Positions 58,182-64,000 of a stretch of DNA of 64,000 nucleotides are shown piece by piece. This DNA comes from Papaver somniferum. Its lineage: Eukaryota; Streptophyta; Magnoliopsida; Ranunculales; Papaveraceae. The notes below the pieces were generated by a model, which was given only the letters and a program-made list of their open reading frames with translations, ran no database searches and was not told the DNA's origin. Location: assembly GCF_003573695.1 (NCBI RefSeq), contig NC_039367.1, positions 27,304,442 through 27,368,441 on the forward strand. The letters run 5' to 3'. The position numbers and the translations under genes were made by a program. Positions within the stretch are counted from its first letter, which is position 1; every line of letters begins with the position of its first letter.

Positions 58182-60204
58182 TGGTGGGCCCGGAGAAGCG
58201 TGAAAATTAAGCGAAATGAAACGGGCCTACAGTAATACCACAAGTGCACGGTCGTCGGTTGTATCTCGTGCAAGTACGGGTCGATCCACAGAGACTGGGT
58301 GTGTTTTGTAGTTTCTAGCTATTTTGGGCTTCTAAATTGCTAATGGGCTTTGAGTACCAAAGGGTCTTGAATATCAATGGGCTTTGAATACCCTTTGGAA
58401 CTGTTGGGCTTGGAATACCCTTTGAGTAAATTGGGATTAATGGGTTTGTTTTTAACAATGAAATGAACTGAGCTTGGGCTCAGTTGGTCTTGAAGTGCAC
58501 TAGGCTTTGGGCCTTTGAATGATGAACTGTGAACTAGGCTTTGGCCTTAAACTTAGGCTTGGGATCAGTGGACTACAGATGGACTGAACTGAGCTTGTGC
58601 TGTGAGCCAAACTCAGTTGCAGCAGCAGCAGTGGCTGTAGCACAGGACAAGAGAAGCAAGCTGGAGCAGCAGCAGGAGAAGTTGAAGCAAAGCAGCAGCA
58701 GCAGCAAGAGGAAGGAAAGCAGCAGCAACAACAGGGTTGCAGGGCAGTGGTGGAAACCAGGTTGCAGCAGCAGTGGTGGCTGGCGAAGCAGGAGCAGGTG
58801 CACAACAAGTAGTAGCAGCAGCAGTGCAAAGGAAGAGAGGCACAACAGCAACAGTAGGGAAGAGTAACAAAGATATAGTGTATCAAAGAGTGACAGTGAA
58901 ATGAAAACAGAAAAGAAACAGAGAAAGAAAACAGATGAAGTGAATAAGAAAGCAGTGAGACAAAAACACTAAAGTGACAGTGGTAAAGACAATGAAACAA
59001 TGGAAGCATATACCAAGGCCTAAGCCAAGGGCAGGGGAGATGGTGAAGGTGAAATGGTGAAGGTGAGCCTAGGCATACTACTAGAGTGGGAAGAGAACTA
59101 GTTTGCTCACAGTCACTAGTGAGCACTAGTTTCTCCCCAATGCTCAATCAACACAATGCTCTAAGGCTTCTAGCCTAACATTCCATCACTTCTTGACAGT
59201 GAATTAAACTTAACAGTTTGAGAAACTAAACATCACACACTAAACATCACACACTAAACATGACAGTATATCCAATTAACATTACATTAAACATGAAACT
59301 AGAACTTAAACTAAATATGCACAATGTATCAAAACAGGAAACAAAAATTAACAAAACAGGGAACAAAAATTAACAAAACAGGAATCATTGCTAAACAGGA
59401 AACAAAAATTGAGGCAAAAATTGAAACAATGAAACTGAAATTAAAACTAACCTAAGCATGGAACTAGAAATTACCAAACATTAAAATTAAACTAACATAA
59501 ACCTAATTGCACTAACAGTTCAAAATTAAATCAAAATTAAACTTGCTAAACACAAAATTAAAACCTAAATTGAACTGTTGGAATTGAAATTGACATTAAA
59601 ACAAACTTAATTGTAACTGAAATAGAAATTGGACTTGAAATTGAATTAAAATTAAACTAAAAATTGAAACCCTAATTTTGAATTTGATTTGAAATTGAAG
59701 AAACTAGAACTGAAATTAAACCTAATTGGAGACTTGGCTAGTCCAAGCACGGCTTTACAACAACACCCACAACCCATATTTATACCCAATTACACTTTAA
59801 AAGAAAAACCCCCAAAACAGTAAATTAGGGTTTCTGAAAATTGAAATTAAATCATACCAACTCTCTGAAATTTGATTTTGATTTTGACCCATCCCTCTTG
59901 TGCGTCTCCTACATCTCCTGTTGCTTTCAATTTGCGTCTTTAGCTTAACCTAGTTTACCATTTGTACACGCCTAGGGTTTCAGAGAGCCGTGTAAAAATG
60001 GAAAAGTAGACAGCTAAGAGAAGGGGTATGTGATGATGGGTGTGGAGCGGTGTACGTGGTGATTATGGTGGTGGTTGAGGATTTGGTGGCGGACATGGGT
60101 GTAGCAGGTGGAGGAGCAGGTGATGGAGGTTGCTGTGAAGAAGAAAGGAGAAGAGAGGAAATCGAGTGAGAGAAAAGTGTGATCGGTTAGGGTAGATAGG
60201 GTTT
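58182..60204 (-). repeat. E2 5' LTR (U3 end missing)
   Basis: 2,023 bp matching 53141-55163. After GGTAGATAGGGTTT at 60204 the sequence leaves the LTR and enters unrelated DNA of the Tat-like element, so the first ~630 bp of this LTR are gone. Confidence 0.85.
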
Positions 60205-60574
60205 ACCGTGCAAAGTAGGCATGCATGAGCTGGTAATTGTCATTCCCTTCCCGTGAAAACCTAGCTTCTGGGGTTTACTCCCTTTTCCTGGTGTGTCCGC
60301 GTGTACGGTTCCCGTGGTGGGGCGCGCCTCCTCGGCCGGGCGCAAACTTCCCGCTGCAGGGTACGGCCTTGGCATGAGGTGGTGATGCAGGTTTGTCAGT
60401 CCCCATTTCTTTGCATATGCGCATTATGACTATGAAAAAAATGGCTTGCATCCAGGATGGATGTACTGTTTCTGATAAAATAATTTCCATGCGCTTTCCG
60501 TAATAATTTCTCTTCGTATTGTTCCATTGTATTTATTTTGAAGGTGGAAGTAGCATGCTAGAATTTTCGTTAGG
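60205..60574. other. Upstream flank of the PMD gene
   Basis: Contains a GC-rich piece (60295-60365, GTGGGGCGCGCCTCCTCGGC) and no recognisable gene. It would be the promoter or leader side of the PMD gene; no TATA box stands out. Confidence 0.4.
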
Positions 60575-63292
60575 ATGTCATTTGAGAAAAGTTCTGCCGT
60601 ACCGAAAGATGTTGGCAATTCCAAGACAAACATAGATGATGATTTCTTTAAAACATCCGCCACGATTAGGAAAAATCATCCAAAATATGTGTCGATTCTT
60701 CTGACTGGTCCGGAAAATGAAGGAGAGGCCCAGTCAGTTCGGCTAAGAGGTGTAATAAGATTTTGTCTTCAGAGGAAAGAGTATCATGCTTCTCATATTG
60801 ACTTTAAAATCTTTGTGAGTCCGTTGCATTCCTTTGATAAATGGATGTGATTCATGATGCGCCAGGAATGTGTAAAATCCAGTTTGACCAAGGCGCATAT
60901 CATTGATACTTTCGCGGCTTCCGCAGTGCTTCAAATTAGGAAAGATATTCCAGGTTTGGTTGATTTTATTTCCAGATGGTGTCCAGACACTCACACGGCC
61001 ATATGCAGGTGTGGTGAAATGACTATCTCCTTTGAGAGCGTGGCTGTGTTGATGAACCTTCTTGTAATAGGAAACCTCGATGTCAAATTGTCTGCAAATG
61101 AAGAAGAAATGCGCACCGCTATGGTTGTGAAATCAAAAGGATTCGTTCGGAAAGAAAACGAGACGAGGTGCTTCTATGGATGGTGGGTGTCTCAGTGGTT
61201 TCCCTATGAGTTGGAGCCAAATCAGAAGAATAGTACGCTTCATGTCGCGACGTTCTTGGATCTTTGGTTATCCAGAGATATTTTCGATGACGGCTCGGGT
61301 AAGAAGGATATAAGACAGGATCTTATCAAGTTTGCCATAAAATTGGAAAAAGGTGTCGTTCTCCTATCAGAGGCTTGTTTCTTGGTTATATGTACACACA
61401 CTTGGATCAGCTGGTCGCGGACATGTGCGCTCCAAATGGTTACATGAAAGTGGATTCGTACATTCCTGCCGCCTTTCTCCAAGCGTGGATGTGGGAGTAC
61501 TTCGAAAGGTATGCTCCAAAACCGTTGGCCGTACTTCCCGAGTCTTTGGGTGGCTCTAGGATACTGCGCTGGTCGAATAGGCACCCAAAGATTGGTTGGA
61601 ACCTGGTTGGATTCCTTGACAACTCGCACACGGTAAATTTTCGTCCGTGAGCTCTGGTGCATGCGTCCATAACTCAGATCAATACCTTTGCTCCTTATCC
61701 GAGCATGTCTTTGTCTTCTGATAAAGATGATATGAGTGTTGGAGATATGGTGTTCATGCGAAGCTGCACGCCCGGTCATGTGCCGTCTTTATTTCGAGGA
61801 TCTTGCAAAGCAGTCTCTTACAATATCGATAGGGAGGCTCGGCATATGGGTTTTTACCAAGGGGTCCCACTTGTACGTCAGCCGGTTGTTCCAGAAGTAT
61901 CATTGCCAACTGTTCTCGACGCTAATGTTCTTATGTCGGGCAAAAGTCTCCCTTTCCTGCATGCGGAACAAAATCCATCAACAACCTCCAAATATAACAT
62001 ATTATGGAAGGATGAGTTTCTCGTTTTCCATGGATTCGTGAATGATGTGGTAGAAAACCGCCGCGGTAAGCCTTCTTATGCGGTTTTAGCGGAGCATCCA
62101 CTGCTAAGGGATCCTTCTTTACCCAAGCGAAAATCCGTTAGACCGAATGCAGACAGTCCCCAAGTGAATGAGCGAAGATTTAAAAGCCATGCAGATGGTT
62201 CCCAGTCAGTTTCGACAGCCCTACCGACTTTCAGTTCGTCCAATATGCGGGTTGGTATGATTCTCCTCTTGACTTTAGTTGGGTCGTGTATATCCTTGTT
62301 TCTTTTCTGAGTACCCGTCTTTGTATCTTTCCTAGGGTCTCAGCAGCGTGAACACCTTTACCAAACTTGCAAATAGTCAGAAAACATCGCTTCTCGAGAA
62401 GGAGGGTGGCGGTGCTGAGCCTATCCATGGCGATGGGGAACCCGAGAAGGATGAAAGCTCAGAGTCCAGTGATGGCGAGAGTAGTTCTTCCGACAGCAGT
62501 GCTGAATCTTCCTCTAGCCGTTCTGAAAGCAAATCAGCGAGTCTCCCGCATGTTTTTTTTTCACTTTGGAAAATATCTAATCCGTGATGTCATAGGGGGA
62601 AACCTTTTCTAAAGATGGCCCTGAGAGGGAGACTGGTGGTGATACAGCTATGTCTCCAACTGTGGCAGCCACACCGGGAGACCTTGAAATGGATGTTGAT
62701 CGAGATGAAAACGTCGCTGTGACTTAGATAATGGAGAGTGCTCAAGTGGATGCATGTGCAATTATCGTTACGAATCCCTTGCCGGTTTCTAATGTAGACA
62801 CAAGCGACACTTTCAACCATCCATACTTGGTTCCTTATCTGGATCATGTGTTGATCGGGGGATTTAGCGTGCCCGTTAAACATGCGGCGCTATAAACCAA
62901 TATATGGGAAATTTACGGACATATCGCCATGACCAAGAAGGTTACTAGTCGATTTGCGTTGGTTAAGCGTTTGGAGGAAGTTTTGTCTTAGATTGACGAC
63001 ATGTGCAACATGACCGGTAATACTGTTTCTGAGGATGTAATATCGAGATGGAGGTTCCATCGTGACATGTGTGTGTACTTCGAGTTCAATTTTCCTTGGT
63101 TCGTTGATGGTTTCTATGAGGTTGAAAAGTTGTTGGTCGAAACAGTCGAAGGTCCTTCTGCGGATATGGTGAAGAAGCAGGAAGCGGAAGTCGAAAAATT
63201 GTCCAGGAAGTTGAAGTTGAAGAGGGCGGCTCTCTAAAGCACGAAGGAGGCTCTTGCCAAGAAGAGCAAGCCACTATTGAAAAATTTTCCTT
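60575..63292 (+). pseudogene. Plant mobile domain (PMD, 'aminotransferase-like') gene, disrupted
   Basis: PMD proteins occur as host genes (MAIN/MAIL family) and inside plant transposons. Here an N-terminal part MSFEKSSAVPKDVGNS.. leads to the PMD core: DFISRWCPDTHTAICRCGEM, TISFESVAVLMNLLVIG (60960-61070), RCFYGWWVSQWF (61170), HVATFLDLWLSRDIFDD (61240) and RGLFLGYMYTHLDQLVADM (61370-61420). A GTATGA donor (62254) and CCTAG acceptor (62335) mark an 82-bp intron that keeps the frame. A Ser/Glu-rich tract (62440-62550) and a coiled-coil end (VKKQEAEVEKLSRKLK) follow. Lesions: TGA 60848, a one-base deletion near 61360, TGA 61648, TAG 62725, TAA 62893, TAG 62989, TAA 63235. It runs opposite to the LTR element that contains it. 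Confidence 0.85.
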
Positions 63293-63940
63293 GAATGCAT
63301 TTCTGTCTTCTGAACTTCTTATTTTTAGGTTTTTTTTTGAAAGGCAAATGAAATGCCTTGTTTATGGTTTTGATTTCCTGGATTTTCGGGTTGATAGAAA
63401 AATGTTACCTTGAGGGTTTTGGATTATTCTTTTGGAATGAATTGTTTTGGGAATGATGTTGTCTTGGTTACGATTGCAAGTGACGCAAACATCCCAGGAA
63501 AACAATGGAACCGCGAGCGTTGCATGTCGGTAGATGATATGGGGTGAAAACATGGCTATCGGTTTTATCATTACCGTGAAAACTTGAAATAACAAACCAT
63601 GTATTTTTTCTAGGTAAGACTTACACGGTTTTTCAGGTTTCCTGATGAAAAGGGAATCTTCCGGGTGTAAGACCGAGTTTTACGGGAGGCACCACCGTGA
63701 TTGTGGAAAGTCCCAAGTCGTCTCATCTAATAATCGAGTCATCGATCCCTGGTTGGATCGTTCTCTTTTAACCTCTAGGCAGTCCCCAGTTATCCTTCGT
63801 CGTGTCAATATTGATAATCGGGTCGTTTGGTAACTGAGTCGTCGATCCCTGAGTGGATCGCCTGCTTCTACCGTCTTGGTGTCTGGGTCGAAGCATGATA
63901 TCGATGGTCGAAATTTGACATTGTAACCGAAAAACCAATC
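63293..63940. other. Leader region of the Tat-like element with a short repeat
   Basis: No gene. GAGTCATCGATCCCTGGTTG (+GATCG) near 63737 recurs as GAGTCGTCGATCCCTGAGTG near 63836, about 100 bp apart. TGATAATCGGGTCG and TAATAATCGAGTCA are further echoes. Confidence 0.55.
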
Positions 63941-63959
63941 TCTCACTGTGGTCGCCAAT
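63941..63959 (-). other. Primer-binding-site-like sequence of the Tat-like element
   Basis: The minus strand, starting at the LTR edge, reads ATTGGCGACCACAGTGAGA. TTGGCGAC is the usual start of tRNA-Arg-type primer sites in Ogre/Tat elements; the later bases (family: often TCC.CTGGGG) match poorly. Confidence 0.5.
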
Positions 63960-64000
63960 TGTTTGAGAGTGAAAACTGTTTCTGCTGATTTTGGTAATTT
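63960..64000 (-). repeat. Second LTR of the Tat-like element (first 41 bp)
   Basis: TGTTTGAGAGTGAAAACTGT and the next 21 bases match 50894-50934 with two differences. The LTR continues past the window. Confidence 0.8.

Overview
The window is plant nuclear DNA, almost certainly from an angiosperm with a repeat-rich genome (a eudicot is my guess; the exact taxon cannot be fixed from the sequence). It holds no bacterial-style operons. Nearly everything recognisable is a transposable element, a nested insertion, a tandem repeat, or a decayed gene with plant-type GT..AG introns.

Layout. 1-913: 3' end of a Ty1/copia element with its LTR. 1636-6246: a minus-strand LTR element (here 'E1') with ~725-bp LTRs and no polyprotein, but one broken acidic reading frame with a C-terminal hydrophobic segment. 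6268-7935: a duplicated coiled-coil gene fragment flanking a two-exon fragment. 8636-15975: a minus-strand decayed gene of the PLP-dependent cysteine synthase-like family whose middle exons and introns have been amplified into a local direct-repeat array. 16171-about 21900: a minus-strand L1-type LINE ('LINE 1'). 23305-24224: a plus-strand gene fragment of unknown function. 25861-32118: a second LINE ('LINE 2'), bounded by an 11-bp target-site duplication and interrupted by a Stowaway-type MITE. 32214-36300: a fold-back element, two copies of one Stowaway-type MITE, an Emigrant-like MITE and a small secreted-protein relic. 36459-39854: a 3.4-kb terminal-inverted-repeat element with minisatellites. 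40339-44397: a 4.06-kb inverted-repeat element crowded with a short AATCGGTAG-type motif in both orientations and carrying an intact 144-codon basic reading frame. About 45500-50893: a third LINE ('LINE 3').

50894-64000 (running off the window): a minus-strand LTR element of Tat/Ogre-like layout inserted in the RNase H region of LINE 3. It has a 604-bp 3' LTR, a 214-bp tandem repeat next to that LTR, a plant mobile domain (PMD) gene in antisense orientation, a PBS-like site at 63941-63958 and the start of its second LTR at 63960. A second element ('E2', 53141-60204) with 2.65-kb LTRs, a duplicated tRNA-Asp-type primer binding site and a 109-nt T homopolymer is nested inside it.

How the parts relate. 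E1 and E2 share short conserved blocks beside their polypurine tracts although both lack gag-pol, so they look like two non-autonomous families mobilised by the same kind of Ty3/gypsy partner. The nesting order LINE 3 < Tat-like element < E2 is readable from the boundaries. The least explained items are the AATCGGTAG element, the antisense PMD gene, and the exon-amplified cysteine synthase-like locus.
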